A DNA stretch of 64,000 bases from Natronorubrum daqingense. GTDB taxonomy: Archaea; Halobacteriota; Halobacteria; Halobacteriales; Natrialbaceae. Every line of letters begins with the position of its first letter. Position 1 is the first letter of the stretch. Of this stretch, positions 42,864 through 51,936 are shown piece after piece. The translations under genes were made by a program, and so were the position numbers. The notes beneath the pieces were generated by a model. It was not told where the DNA came from. It saw only the letters and a program-made list of their open reading frames with translations, and ran no database searches. The stretch covers positions 1,426,001 through 1,490,000 of the forward strand of contig NZ_CP019327.1 of NCBI RefSeq assembly GCF_001971705.1, read 5' to 3'.

Positions 42864-44114
42864 TTACTCGTCGAGGGCGTCGATTCGAAGGTCCTCGTCG
42901 AACTGGAGGGCGTTCTCCACTTCCGTTTCGTCGATGTCCTCGAAGGCCCAACGGGCGATCGAGCGGCGGTGAACTTCGTCGGCACCGTCGACGATTCGGA
43001 ACGCGCGAACGTTCTCGTAGAAGTGTGCGATCGGGAGGTCCTTCCCGATACCGTTGCCACCACAACACTGGAGTGCGAGGTCGATGGTCTCGTTCGTGAC
43101 GTTCGCGGTGAACATCTTCGCCATCGCGACCTCGATCCGAGCGTCGCTTCGGTCGAGTTCGCGGGCGGCGTGACGGACCATACAGCGAGCGGCGTGAAGT
43201 CGGGTTTCGGCGTCCGCGATTCGGTGGCGAAGCGCCTGCTTTTCCTCGAGTGTCGTGCCGAAGGCTTCGCGCTCTGCGAGGTACGCCTTCGCGACGTCGA
43301 GCGAGCGTTCGGCCATGCCGGAGTAGCGCATACAGTGGGTGAGTCGGCCGCCACCGAGTCGCATCTGTGCAATTTGGAAGCCCTCGTTCTCCTCGCCGAG
43401 GGTGTTTTCGACGGGAACGCGCACGTTGTCGAACTTCACTTCGGCGTGGCCACCTTTGCGCTCGGTGATGCCGTGACCGCCGAGGTGGGGCACGTTGCGG
43501 ACGACTTCGACGCCGTCAGCCTCGGACGGCACGAGGATGATCGAGGTCCCCGAGTAGGGGTGTGCATCGAGGTCGGTGCGGACCATCGCCAGGTAGTAGT
43601 CCGCGTTGAGACCGTCGGACGTCCACCACTTGTGGCCGTTGATGACCCACTCGTCGCCGTCTTTGACGGCCGTGCTCTGGAGCATCTTCGGGTCCGAGCC
43701 ACCACCCTGTTTCGGCTCGGTCATCGCGAACGCCGTCTGAATCTCTCCCTGGACGAGCGGTCGCAGGTACTCTTCTTTCTGTGCTTCCGTGCCGACCATC
43801 TCGAAGGTGTGCATGTTCCCTTCCTGTGGAGCGTTTGCACGGATGGCGAGCGCGCCGATGAGCGAGCGCCCGACCTGCTCGAACGACGGCAGCATATCCT
43901 GGAAGTCGAGACCCTGCCCGCCGTACTCTTCGGACACTTGGGGGGCGAACAGGTTCCGTTCTTTCGCCTGATCCCAGAAATCGTGAATCTCGTCCATCGT
44001 AATTTGCTCTCCCGTGGCGAGCGCTTCTCGCTCGCGAGGGAGGACGACTTCCTCCATGAAGTCCTCTACCCGCCCTGCAACCTCTTTCGCCTTCTCGGAG
44101 TCGTGGTACTCCAT
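42864..44114 (-). CDS. Acyl-CoA dehydrogenase, ACAD10/11-like, Asp at catalytic position
   Basis: 416 aa from the ATG at 44112-44114; the upstream in-frame ATG at 44168 would run through the promoter palindromes. Middle domain: AFAMTEPKQGGGSDPKM and NGHKWWTSDGLNADYYLAMV. The C-terminal reads YENVRAFRIVDGADEVHRRSIAR, so the Glu of EGT is Asp (D376), as in FadE2 and ACAD10/11-type enzymes, which handle unusual (hydroxylated or branched) acyl-CoAs. Divergent from an acyl-CoA ligase gene, 186 bp apart, with shared operator candidates. Confidence 0.9.
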   Translation of the reverse strand: MEYHDSEKAKEVAGRVEDFMEEVVLPREREALATGEQITMDEIHDFWDQAKERNLFAPQVSEEYGGQGLDFQDMLPSFEQVGRSLIGALAIRANAPQEGNMHTFEMVGTEAQKEEYLRPLVQGEIQTAFAMTEPKQGGGSDPKMLQSTAVKDGDEWVINGHKWWTSDGLNADYYLAMVRTDLDAHPYSGTSIILVPSEADGVEVVRNVPHLGGHGITERKGGHAEVKFDNVRVPVENTLGEENEGFQIAQMRLGGGRLTHCMRYSGMAERSLDVAKAYLAEREAFGTTLEEKQALRHRIADAETRLHAARCMVRHAARELDRSDARIEVAMAKMFTANVTNETIDLALQCCGGNGIGKDLPIAHFYENVRAFRIVDGADEVHRRSIARWAFEDIDETEVENALQFDEDLRIDALDE

Positions 44115-44130
44115 ACCGGGATATGCACAT

Positions 44131-44174
44131 ACAACATTGTAAATGTACAACAAAGCGGTCAGATACAACGTTGT
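44131..44174. promoter_or_regulatory. Pair of ACAAC-N-TTGT-type inverted repeats
   Basis: ACAACATTGT (44131-44140, one central mismatch from a palindrome) and the perfect palindrome ACAACGTTGT (44165-44174), centres 34 bp apart, with a third half-site near 44146-44152. The first overlaps the expected promoter of the leftward dehydrogenase. This looks like a dimeric regulator binding region shared with the divergent ligase gene. Confidence 0.5.
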
Positions 44175-44267
44175 GAAATGAAGTCGCGATACTCGTCTAG
44201 TTCTGTTCCGTCGGGCGGTCCCGCGTACACAGCCACTGATTGTGAGAGAGGGGATATTGGCCGGGAT

Positions 44268-44275
44268 ACGTTTTA
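44268..44275 (+). promoter_or_regulatory. TATA-like box of acyl-CoA ligase gene
   Basis: TTTTAGTA is centred 29 bp before the ATG at 44301, fitting a leaderless transcript and supporting that start over the in-frame ATG at 44286. Confidence 0.45.
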
Positions 44276-44300
44276 GTACCAGAGTGTGTTATATGAGAAC

Positions 44301-45854
44301 ATGGATCTCGACGATGTCCGCGAGACCGCGAGAGCGGGGAATGCAGCACGATTGCACGACGAAACGGCCCGTCTCCACGGCGATGCGACGGCCATCGAAT
44401 ACCACGGAACGACGCTGACTCACGACGAACTCCGCGAGGAAAGCGCCCGTTTTGCCGGCGGGTTGGCAGCACTCGGCGTCGACCCCGGCGACGTACTGCT
44501 CCAGTATTTGCCGAACTGCCCGGCGTACCTCATCGGTGCTCTGGGGGCGTTTAAAGCCGGGGTCGCGGTCTCCCCGGTCAATCCACAGTACCGCCGTCGG
44601 GAACTCACCTACCAACTCGAGGATACTGACGCTTCGGCCGTCCTGACTCACGCGGCGTTGCTCCCGTATCTGCAGGAGGCACTCGAGGGAATCGACTGGG
44701 ATCCGGTGGTTATCGGCGTCGGCAGCACCGAGGAGGGCGTTCATATGTTTTCAGACGTTCGAGAGGAGGAGCTGTTCGTCGAACGCTCGGACGACGACCT
44801 AGCCCTGCTTCCGTACACGTCGGGAACGACGGGGAAGCCGAAAGGCGTCCGACTCACCCATCGGAACTTCCGCGCGCAGATGTTCTCGGTGCTCTCCCAG
44901 ACGGGCGAACTCGAGGACGAGGACGTTCGGAGTCTCGTCTGGTTGCCGTTGTATCACATCACGGGATTTACGCACACGGCGTGGCAGCCGCTGTTACGCG
45001 GCGGCAGCGTCTTCCTCCGGAGTGCAGCCAATTGGGACGGCGACGCGGCCATGGAACTGATCGAAGAGGAAGGGATCACCCACTACGTCGGCGTCACCGC
45101 GATGTACGTCGACATGGTCAACAGCGAGAACTTCGGCGAGTACGACCTGACGAGCCTCGAATCGGCAGGCGAGGGCGGCGCGAAGATGTCCGTCGCGATC
45201 CAAGAGGAGTTCGAAGCCGTCGCCGGCGTCGAAATGGGTGAAGGCTACGGCCTCACCGAAACCCACGGGGCGACCCACTCGCAGGCGAGTTCCACGTTCG
45301 GCCTTCGCCACGGAACGATCGGGCAACCGACGCGCCAGACCGACTGCAAGATCGTCGACAGCGCCGGTGAGGAGGTCCCACCCGGTGAGGAAGGAGAACT
45401 CATCGTCCGCGGCCCGCAGGTGATGGACAGCTATCACAACCTGCCCGACGCAACCGACGCGGCGTTTACCGAAAACGGCTACTTCCGGACCGGCGATATC
45501 GCCCGCAGAGACGCGAAAAACTACTACGAGATCGTCGACCGGAAGAAACACATGATCAACTCCGCGGGCTACAACATCTACCCCAGCGAACTCGAGGAGT
45601 TGCTGTCGGAACACGAGGCCATCGCCGAGGGGGCCGTCGTCGGGATTCCCGACGAGCGACGCAACGAGGTGCCGAAGGCGTTCGTCGTGCTCGCACCCGA
45701 CGTCGAAGCAGGCGTCGACGTCACCGAAGAGGCGATCAAAGACTACTTCCTCGAGCGAGTCGCCGCGTACAAACACCCGCGAGCGGTCGAGTTCATCGAC
45801 GAACTTCCCCGAACGACCAGCGGGAAGATCCAGAAGTACAAACTCGAGGAGTGA
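44301..45854 (+). CDS. Acyl-CoA ligase (AMP-forming)
   Basis: 517 aa. Phosphate loop LPYTSGTTGKPKGVRLTH (~170-187), MGEGYGLTETHGATHS (A5), NGYFRTGDIARRD (A7) and C-terminal PRTTSGKIQKYKLEE with the catalytic Lys. ATP-dependent activation of a carboxylic acid as its CoA thioester. Divergently transcribed from an acyl-CoA dehydrogenase with shared palindromes, so activation and first oxidation are probably co-regulated. It is a homologue of the ligase at 35342-36928. Confidence 0.9.
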   Translation: MDLDDVRETARAGNAARLHDETARLHGDATAIEYHGTTLTHDELREESARFAGGLAALGVDPGDVLLQYLPNCPAYLIGALGAFKAGVAVSPVNPQYRRRELTYQLEDTDASAVLTHAALLPYLQEALEGIDWDPVVIGVGSTEEGVHMFSDVREEELFVERSDDDLALLPYTSGTTGKPKGVRLTHRNFRAQMFSVLSQTGELEDEDVRSLVWLPLYHITGFTHTAWQPLLRGGSVFLRSAANWDGDAAMELIEEEGITHYVGVTAMYVDMVNSENFGEYDLTSLESAGEGGAKMSVAIQEEFEAVAGVEMGEGYGLTETHGATHSQASSTFGLRHGTIGQPTRQTDCKIVDSAGEEVPPGEEGELIVRGPQVMDSYHNLPDATDAAFTENGYFRTGDIARRDAKNYYEIVDRKKHMINSAGYNIYPSELEELLSEHEAIAEGAVVGIPDERRNEVPKAFVVLAPDVEAGVDVTEEAIKDYFLERVAAYKHPRAVEFIDELPRTTSGKIQKYKLEE

Positions 45855-47176
45855 GCCGTTCGAAGGGACCGAACAGTCTCGCTGAATCTACTGGGTCGAA
45901 CGACACCGCTGTCTGGACCGTCTCATCGATTGTGGCAAGTATCCCTTTACAGAATTCGGTTCAACAGTTGAACGAGTATCCGCCAGTGCGTTCACTCAGG
46001 CGGAACGCCAGTGTCAATCGAGTCACTGAACCACTACGGTCGATTTCAACCGTGTGCGTCGTACACACCTGAACTCTCTAGACGAACCGTTCGTCCGGTA
46101 GCGATCATTCGACCCGTGGCCGTGTCCCCTGTTCGGTCGTTTCGATGGTACACGACGGAGGCCCCCAAACGTGTTCACCACAGCAAACCGAGTGAATTCG
46201 AACCGAGACACGTCATATTCCGTTGTCGATCCGGTTTCGATCGATATCTCACGAAAGAGACGTGTTCAATCGGACAGAACAACACCGATAGTAGTTAGCA
46301 GTCGAGAAGGTGATGGAAAACATCATCACACGATTACGTGTGTAATGTTTGGGGACAAGTGCTGGAAGACGCACTACAGGCGTTAGCGAGTCCCGGCGTC
46401 GCATCTCGTTTGCGGTGGCGCTGAGTCCCAAAGCAGGGAAGTGACCGAACCAGTTTCCCGTCAGTTTCGAGAGAGTAATAGTTTAACAGAGCCAATGTAT
46501 TGTCATTACTGTCAAATATTAGGTGCTTCTACCAATTCGACGTACACGCGTGTCGACTCGAGTTCCGATACCGATGAGTTAGTAGCTATCGGCCACCAGT
46601 TCGCCGGACGACTCGAGGAGTGGAGTGCCGGGTGCCATCCATTCGAACCAGTCGTCGAAGCGGTCAGTTGCTACCGACGGACCGTCCGCTTTTGGAAGAA
46701 GAGATGGGGTTGGACTATCGATCGACCGAAACCCGATTCGCTGAAAGAAAACGCTTGATCCGGGACAGATAGGCGTATACAAGTGCCGCGTATCGTTCTC
46801 GAGTCGGTTCAAACTCGAGCATGGTGTCTCGCGTTCGATTCGACTGTGGCTCTCAGATCAACTGTCGTAGTGACTGCAAGTCAGTGCACAGCTACTCGGC
46901 AGCCGCGTTGGTCTGGAGCGTGTAAATCGATGTAACCGATCGGAGACGGGCTGGCGCTTGACTCCGAATACCGACGGACGCTCGTCCACCTGACGTACCG
47001 GATATCCTCAATATATGTCGGATATAAGAGTACTATGTGAAAGAGGTAGCTTTTGGAAAGTAGGGGAGGTCCATTGTGTAAACGATCGCGCAAAATGCCG
47101 GTGTGCGTTCGTTCGTCACGACCAACTAGATCCGTATGTCACATACTTTTGTATTGCCACGTAAAATGATGAACGT
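45855..47176. other. 1.3-kb region without a supported gene
   Basis: Several short frames exist on both strands (for example plus 46441-46758, minus 46579-46812), but none shows a motif, consistent codon use or a credible promoter. GC is uneven, with AT-rich patches at 45930-45990, 46240-46340 and 46470-46540. The 3' end (47100-47176) should contain the promoter of the alcohol dehydrogenase. It may be degraded former coding DNA. Confidence 0.45.
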
Positions 47177-48238
47177 ATGCGAGCCGCCGTAATCGACGAG
47201 CATGGGGAACCACTCGAGATCGACGACGTCGACTATCCGGAGCCGCGATCGGATCAGGTCATCGTCGAGACGAAAGCGTGTGGAGTCTGTCGCAGTGATT
47301 GGCACGCCTGGCAAGGCGACTGGAGCTGGATCGGGGCTGGCGTCCCCGAAGGACAAATTCTCGGCCACGAACCGGCCGGCGTCGTCTCTGCCGTCGGCGA
47401 AGACGTCGAAACGCTCGAGGAGGGTGATCGAGTCGCCGTGCCGTTCCACCTGGGCGATGGCACTTGTACACACTGTCGAGAAGGTCGGGCGAACAACTGT
47501 GAAACGGTCTTGCCACTCGGCCTCTCTGAGTACGCACAGGGTGCATTCGCGGAGGCCTTCCCGGTTCGGGAAGCCGATTACAACTGCGTCAAACTCCCCG
47601 ATTCCGTCGGGTTCACGGAGATGGCCGGCCTCGGTTGCCGGTTCATGACTGCCTACCACGCGCTGGCCGACCGCGCGAACATCCGTCCCGGCGACTGGGT
47701 CGCCGTCCACGGCTGTGGTGGCGTCGGCCTCTCGGCGATTCACATCGCACAGGCGCTGGGCGCACACCCGATCGCGATCGACGTCCTCGACTCCAAACTC
47801 GAGCGTGCCGAGGAACTGGGTGCCGTCGAGACAATAAACGGCGCGGACGTCGACAGCGCCCCCCAGGAGGTAAAGCGCATCACCGACGGCGGCGCAGACG
47901 TCTCCCTCGACGCGCTCGGAATCGCCGAGACCTGCCAGAACTCGGTCAACAGCCTCGCCACCCGCGGCGATCACGTCCAGGTCGGACTGACGACCGGCGA
48001 AGAACAGGGGCAGATCGATCTCCCCGTCGACGTGATGACGATGCAAGAAATCGATTTCCACGGCTCCTTCGGCATGCCCCTGGTTCGCTACGAGGAATTG
48101 TTCAACCTCATCGCACAGGGAACGCTCGAGCCGAGTAAGATCATTGGCGAGACGCTTTCACTCGAGGAACTGCCGGAGACGCTGGGTTCGATGGACGACT
48201 ACGAGACGGTCGGCATTCCCGTCGTCACCGAGTTCTGA
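47177..48238 (+). CDS. Zinc-dependent alcohol dehydrogenase (MDR family)
   Basis: 353 aa. Catalytic zinc ligands: Cys in KACGVCRSDWHAW (~38), His in ILGHEPAGVV (~65) and Cys in AGLGCRFMTAYHAL (~155). NAD(P)-binding loop VHGCGGVGLSAIHIA. The structural zinc lobe reads GDGTCTHCREGRANNCE: three Cys, with Asp in place of the first Cys. Sulfolobus ADH has Glu at that ligand, so zinc may still bind. It oxidises an alcohol to an aldehyde or ketone, or the reverse; substrate unknown. It stands alone between two gene-poor regions. Confidence 0.88.
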   Translation: MRAAVIDEHGEPLEIDDVDYPEPRSDQVIVETKACGVCRSDWHAWQGDWSWIGAGVPEGQILGHEPAGVVSAVGEDVETLEEGDRVAVPFHLGDGTCTHCREGRANNCETVLPLGLSEYAQGAFAEAFPVREADYNCVKLPDSVGFTEMAGLGCRFMTAYHALADRANIRPGDWVAVHGCGGVGLSAIHIAQALGAHPIAIDVLDSKLERAEELGAVETINGADVDSAPQEVKRITDGGADVSLDALGIAETCQNSVNSLATRGDHVQVGLTTGEEQGQIDLPVDVMTMQEIDFHGSFGMPLVRYEELFNLIAQGTLEPSKIIGETLSLEELPETLGSMDDYETVGIPVVTEF

Positions 48239-49307
48239 GTAGCGCTGTTCGCCTTCCGAACCCGATTTCGACTTTTTGTCGGATCACTCGACGGAATGCA
48301 CAGCCGTCTCGGGTGGTGTACGTCGTGACTACGTTCGAACTGTCGGAGAGAACGCTCGCTCGAGTCGCGTATCGGTACCCTGGTAGCTCAAAACCCGGGC
48401 GGGGACGGGAGCCCGCCCTGGCGTGAGAGACATGAGCTAACTCGAAGCGGGGGCGAGTCCACTTCCGAGCGATCCGGGTACGAGTGCAACCCATTTGGCT
48501 GGTCAACACGTCGCAGACTGGTGGAGCGTGTACCCGACGGGGCCTTGCATCCCCGCAGCACCACCGATGGGTGTGTTACCCATTGTTATGCAGCTACTTG
48601 TCCACGAGTAGTTGAGACAATCCACTGACAGGAGAACACTAGCACGAGCCAACGGCCGAATTCGGTGACGGAAACGCTGACGTGTCCCATCATGTCTCGA
48701 GTGCGCACCGGCCACGACATCGCTGGCACGACGATATCCGAATTCGACTCCGGTCACGGTTGAGAGGGTCTCCTCGGCGGAAATTGTAGGGCCGACCCCG
48801 TGATGGAGTCCATTGGAGTGACCCCTCGGTGTCCGTCGGTGGGATGGAAAGACCGTCGATTTGTGCGCGTTCGAACGGTTGAACGTCGGTTTCGCCTCCC
48901 TCACTCGTTCTTGTTGGCTCAATTCCCATCGTCTCCCAAGAAATTCACGCGAGTTCGAAAGCAATGGGCTAGCTGTCGAATCCAGTCGAACGTCGACTCA
49001 GTACGGGTTCAAATCGTCGCGGTGCCTGGTTCACCCGTCCGGGAAACGGATCGCTATCGCTCGGTAACGACCCTCTGACGACTGCGTGTGGGATCACTCG
49101 AGGTCGATTGTCCGACGAGCAATCCGAGCCGTTCGGGCGAGTAGGCGGTGGTTACGAGGGGGCATGTGACATCTTGACAAATGCTTTCGAACGATGACCG
49201 GGTTGTAGCCCACGTTCGGGTAGAACAGTTGGTAAGAACTCCATAGGCGGTCGTGGCTTTCCGTTACAAGCCGGATAACTACAACTGGTCACAGCTATCG
49301 GTCGAGT
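48239..49307. other. 1.07-kb region without a supported protein gene
   Basis: Contains the series of stem-loops at 48383-48582 (listed separately). Between 48600 and 49300 short frames exist on both strands but no family is recognised. A fragment such as GQHVADWWSVYPTGPC (plus, about 48500-48547) reads protein-like, so decayed coding DNA is also possible. Confidence 0.4.
48383..48582. ncRNA. Cluster of strong stem-loops, candidate structured RNA
   Basis: Four nested or serial perfect stems. TAGCTCA (48383-48389) pairs with TGAGCTA (48432-48438) and encloses GGGCGGG (48396-48402)/CCCGCCC (48411-48417). GGTGG (48519-48523)/CCACC (48560-48564) encloses CGGGG (48537-48541)/CCCCG (48550-48554). 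ATGGGT (48566-48571)/ACCCAT (48577-48582) follows. No fit to tRNA, RNase P, SRP RNA or a riboswitch was found. Strand is undetermined. Confidence 0.35.
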
Positions 49308-49523
49308 ATGATCACCTGCAGTAACTGCGAGACCGCCCAATTCCTGCAGATCACGCAGAGCCGCGTCTACTTCGAGGACGGCGAGATGATCAACGAAATC
49401 TCCGAAACCTACGAGTGTACGCTCTGTGGGTCGACAGGCCAGTACATCTACGACGAAGACCACGACGAGGAAACCGTTACCGGCGACGTCGAATTGACGA
49501 CCGAACGACCGAAGTTCGCCTGA
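49308..49523 (+). CDS. Small zinc-finger protein (71 aa)
   Basis: 71 aa starting MITCSNCETAQFLQI. Two CxxC knuckles (CSNC at 4-7 and CTLC near 43) make a zinc ribbon, with an acidic linker and tail (YDEDHDEETVTGD). It is a common haloarchaeal single-domain type, role unknown. It is convergent with gvpM, 72 bp away, and is not part of the gas vesicle operon by strand. Confidence 0.65.
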   Translation: MITCSNCETAQFLQITQSRVYFEDGEMINEISETYECTLCGSTGQYIYDEDHDEETVTGDVELTTERPKFA

Positions 49524-49595
49524 CGGTCACCGCCCGAATCGGAGTCGATACTGCGTATCGATTCGGTGATCCCGTCTCCGAGAGAACCCGATAGT

Positions 49596-49892
49596 TTACG
49601 AGTCGCGTCGGACGTGGCTACTTCCGACGGCGATTTCGTCTCGCTCTCTCGCTTGCAGGCGCTGTTCTCGATCGTACCCCGGATCGTCGACCCCTCGGTG
49701 CTCGCGATCCCACTCTCGGAAGAAGCCGTACTCCGTCATCGTGTCCATCCCCGCGAGGGCCGCGGAGAGTTTGAGCCCGACGAGGGGAATGCCGGCGACC
49801 GAAACGATCACGTCCGCCCGAAGGACGGCACCGTCTCTGAGCAACACGTCGATGACGTCTACGAGCGCATCGTCGTTCTTTTCCGGTTTCAT
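49596..49892 (-). CDS. gvpM: Gas vesicle protein GvpM
   Basis: 98 aa of the GvpA/J/M family. The conserved core LVDVIDVLLRDGAVLRADVIVSVAGIPLVGLKL (two stretches around residues 10-42) mirrors GvpA's alpha-beta-beta structure. The C-terminal ~45 residues are charged and family-specific. A minor component needed for vesicle assembly, probably in the nucleation complex with GvpJ and GvpF/L. Last gene of the leftward operon, overlapping gvpL by 4 bp. Confidence 0.85.
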   Translation of the reverse strand: MKPEKNDDALVDVIDVLLRDGAVLRADVIVSVAGIPLVGLKLSAALAGMDTMTEYGFFREWDREHRGVDDPGYDREQRLQARERDEIAVGSSHVRRDS

Positions 49893-50791
49893 GGCTGTGA
49901 TCGTGCGTTCGTCGCGTCCTCACCACCGCCCAGTTCGGGGGCGAACGTGTACGGCGGCCACGGTCCCGTGAATCGAACCTCGAGGCCGTCGTGGGCCGCC
50001 ACGTCGTCGAGCACCGACCCGATCGACGATTCGTCGGTTTCGTGTGCGAGGACCGTTAGCCGACAGAGCGTTTCGCCGTCGTCCGTCTCTCCAGCACCGG
50101 CGATATCGTCGGAGATCGACGCACCGGCTTTTCGCTCGAGGGCGTGGACCTCCCGTGCGTGCTCGTCGAGTCGCGTCTGGAGGTCGGCGGTGATCGATTC
50201 GCGACGATTCGCCCGGACTTCGGTGAGTCGCTGATCGAACTGTTTCTCGAGTAAGAAGGCCGTGCCGTCTTCGGACCCGCTCATCTGTTCGTCGAGTTCG
50301 CGCAATCGCTCGTCGTGGTCGATCAGCGCCTCGTCACTGATCGGCTCGGTTTCGACGACTTCGATTCGATACTCCCAGTGGTCCGCGAGCCCCGAGAGCA
50401 CCTGCTCGAGCGTGTCGGATTCGGAGCGAATCCACTCGCGGACGCCCTCGTCGTCAGATTGGAGGATCGTGTCGAACTGGAAGGGGACCGGCGTGCCAAA
50501 CGCCTCGCCGGCCTCGTCGACGACCGTCTGGTGGCGGACGAGCCAGCGTCTGATCTGTGCGAGATCGTCCGAATCGTAGATCTCCTCACAGGCGTGAACG
50601 ACCGCGCCGATGCCGTCTTCCGTGACGACCGAAACGGGTTCGCCGTCGACGCCCGTCGTCTCGAGCGTCGGTTCGTCGCTCTCATCGACCCGTACGAGGC
50701 AGTACAGATACCGCCCGTCGTCGATCGACGGCACGGCGTCTGCCTCGGCGTGGTCGTTCGCTCCGTGCTCGTCGCTTCGATCCGAACTCAC
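49889..50791 (-). CDS. gvpL: Gas vesicle protein GvpL (GvpF/L family)
   Basis: 300 aa. [12 protein letters not shown] (N-terminal strand), VLPM-like [13 protein letters not shown] (~120-133), [20 protein letters not shown] and the C-terminal [12 protein letters not shown] are GvpF/L family features. The N terminus has ~25 extra acidic residues. Accessory protein that interacts with many Gvp proteins during assembly. Overlaps gvpK and gvpM by 4 bp each. Confidence 0.88.
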   Translation of the reverse strand: MSSDRSDEHGANDHAEADAVPSIDDGRYLYCLVRVDESDEPTLETTGVDGEPVSVVTEDGIGAVVHACEEIYDSDDLAQIRRWLVRHQTVVDEAGEAFGTPVPFQFDTILQSDDEGVREWIRSESDTLEQVLSGLADHWEYRIEVVETEPISDEALIDHDERLRELDEQMSGSEDGTAFLLEKQFDQRLTEVRANRRESITADLQTRLDEHAREVHALERKAGASISDDIAGAGETDDGETLCRLTVLAHETDESSIGSVLDDVAAHDGLEVRFTGPWPPYTFAPELGGGEDATNARSQP

Positions 50792-51132
50792 GCGTCATCA
50801 CCCTCGAAGACGGAGTATCCGGGCGAGTTCGTGTTCGTCGTCTTTCCGTGTAGTTGTTCGATCGCATCGCTGACGAGGCCGTCGAGGTCTCCGCGGAGAT
50901 TGTCGACGCTGTCTTCGATCCCTTCGTCGGATTTGAGCTGGTCGAGTTCGGCCTCGATCCGCGCGAGTTGTTGGCCGAGGCGTTCGATCTCCTCGTCGGA
51001 GAGGTCTCCCGATTCCATGCGACGAACCGCCTCGCGCTCTAAGGCGTCCATCAGGAGTTCGACGACAGTGACAACGAGCGACATCAGCCCCTCTCTCGCG
51101 TCTTCGCCGTCGCCGACGTCGATCTGTTTCAT
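50788..51132 (-). CDS. gvpK: Gas vesicle protein GvpK
   Basis: 114 aa. [39 protein letters not shown] is the conserved GvpK helix region (residues ~15-53), read here in two parts around the RRME turn. Its tail is acidic and helical. Required accessory protein for vesicle formation. Overlaps gvpJ and gvpL by 4 bp each. Confidence 0.88.
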   Translation of the reverse strand: MKQIDVGDGEDAREGLMSLVVTVVELLMDALEREAVRRMESGDLSDEEIERLGQQLARIEAELDQLKSDEGIEDSVDNLRGDLDGLVSDAIEQLHGKTTNTNSPGYSVFEGDDA

Positions 51133-51761
51133 GTATCGTGGGCCCCCGCACTCGTCGCTTCGGTGGGTTCGTCCTCGTCTCCGGTCTCCTCGGCTGTCTC
51201 GCTTCCGCTATCTCCGTCGGCTCCGTCGGCCTCCGATTCGTCGCTGAGGAGGTCGAACCCGCCGCTCGTCGGCTCACGCGGGTCTGGCCGTGCGTTGAAG
51301 TGGTCGGTACCACGGTCGGACTCGTCGCTTTCGGTTCCGGTTTCGAATCCCTCGAGTCCGTCGAAGACGCTCGAGGCCGCTCGCTCCTCGCCGTCGCTCG
51401 ATTCACCGTCTTCCGTTTCGGACTCGCTCGAGTCGTCGTCATCCTCCTCGGTCTCGTTTGGAGTGACGTTGACGGATCGCGTCGGATCGATCGGCGGCGC
51501 TGGCCGATCCATCTCGGCGAGTTCCGGCTCTCCGGCGGCCGCGGCAACGCGGCGCATGTCGGTTCCCTCCGGGAACTCGAGGCCGTACTTCGCCGCGGTT
51601 TCGAAGGACGCGATTGCGGCGCGAATCTGGACGCCGAGGAGTTGGGTGTCGCCGATCGAGACGGCGATGTCAGCGTTGATGACGATGCCTTTGTCGAGGA
51701 GCATCTCCACGACTTCTGCGAGGTCTCCGCGATGTCGTCGCGGTTGGAATTCAGTACTCAT
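51129..51761 (-). CDS. gvpJ: Gas vesicle protein GvpJ with long acidic tail
   Basis: 210 aa from the ATG at 51759-51761. Residues ~10-65 are the GvpA-like core ([19 protein letters not shown], then [17 protein letters not shown]). Residues ~70-210 form a low-complexity Glu/Asp/Ser tail, almost doubling the ~114 residues usual for haloarchaeal GvpJ. GvpJ is a minor wall component needed for assembly. It overlaps the 61-aa gene by 11 bp and gvpK by 4 bp. Confidence 0.87.
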   Translation of the reverse strand: MSTEFQPRRHRGDLAEVVEMLLDKGIVINADIAVSIGDTQLLGVQIRAAIASFETAAKYGLEFPEGTDMRRVAAAAGEPELAEMDRPAPPIDPTRSVNVTPNETEEDDDDSSESETEDGESSDGEERAASSVFDGLEGFETGTESDESDRGTDHFNARPDPREPTSGGFDLLSDESEADGADGDSGSETAEETGDEDEPTEATSAGAHDT

Positions 51762-51936
51762 GTGACTCACCCCCTATAACGGAGCGGGCTTGCTGGAGTG
51801 GCTGGGTCGGTTGCACCGCTGCTCCGACCGGTGTGATCTGTGAATTGAACGGTCGACTTTCGTGATCCGGCGGCCGGGTGGTCGACGCAGTTGGGTGGTT
51901 CACCTCGTTTCGGCTGGTTGGTATTCGGTCAGTCAT
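51751..51936 (-). CDS. 61-aa protein at the gvpI position
   Basis: 61 aa starting MTDRIPTSRNEVNHPTAS, rich in Pro, Thr and Gln (VGAAVQPTQPLQQARS). It overlaps the 312-aa gene by 8 bp and gvpJ by 11 bp, so it is embedded in the operon. Haloarchaeal clusters carry gvpI between gvpH and gvpJ, but GvpI is a longer, basic protein, so homology is uncertain. It could be a reduced GvpI or a new factor. Confidence 0.5.
   Translation of the reverse strand: MTDRIPTSRNEVNHPTASTTRPPDHESRPFNSQITPVGAAVQPTQPLQQARSVIGGESHEY

Noticed and set aside
46441..46758. Plus-strand 105-codon frame
   Set aside because: Uneven composition with no recognisable motif and a doubtful GTG start; the opposite strand carries an equally good frame.
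48519..48582. tRNA-like fold with a TTGCAT loop
   Set aside because: The apparent anticodon stem has an 8-base loop and no T-arm GTTCRANTC or acceptor pairing exists, so it was kept only as part of a structured-RNA candidate.
48690..48929. Minus-strand 79-codon frame starting MGIEPTRTSEGG
   Set aside because: Arg-rich, no motif, no promoter, and it overlaps other frames of equal quality; not supported as a gene.
49003..49025. GGGTTCAAATC resembling a tRNA T-arm
   Set aside because: The flanking bases do not pair (only two of five T-stem pairs form) and no D-arm or anticodon arm fits upstream.
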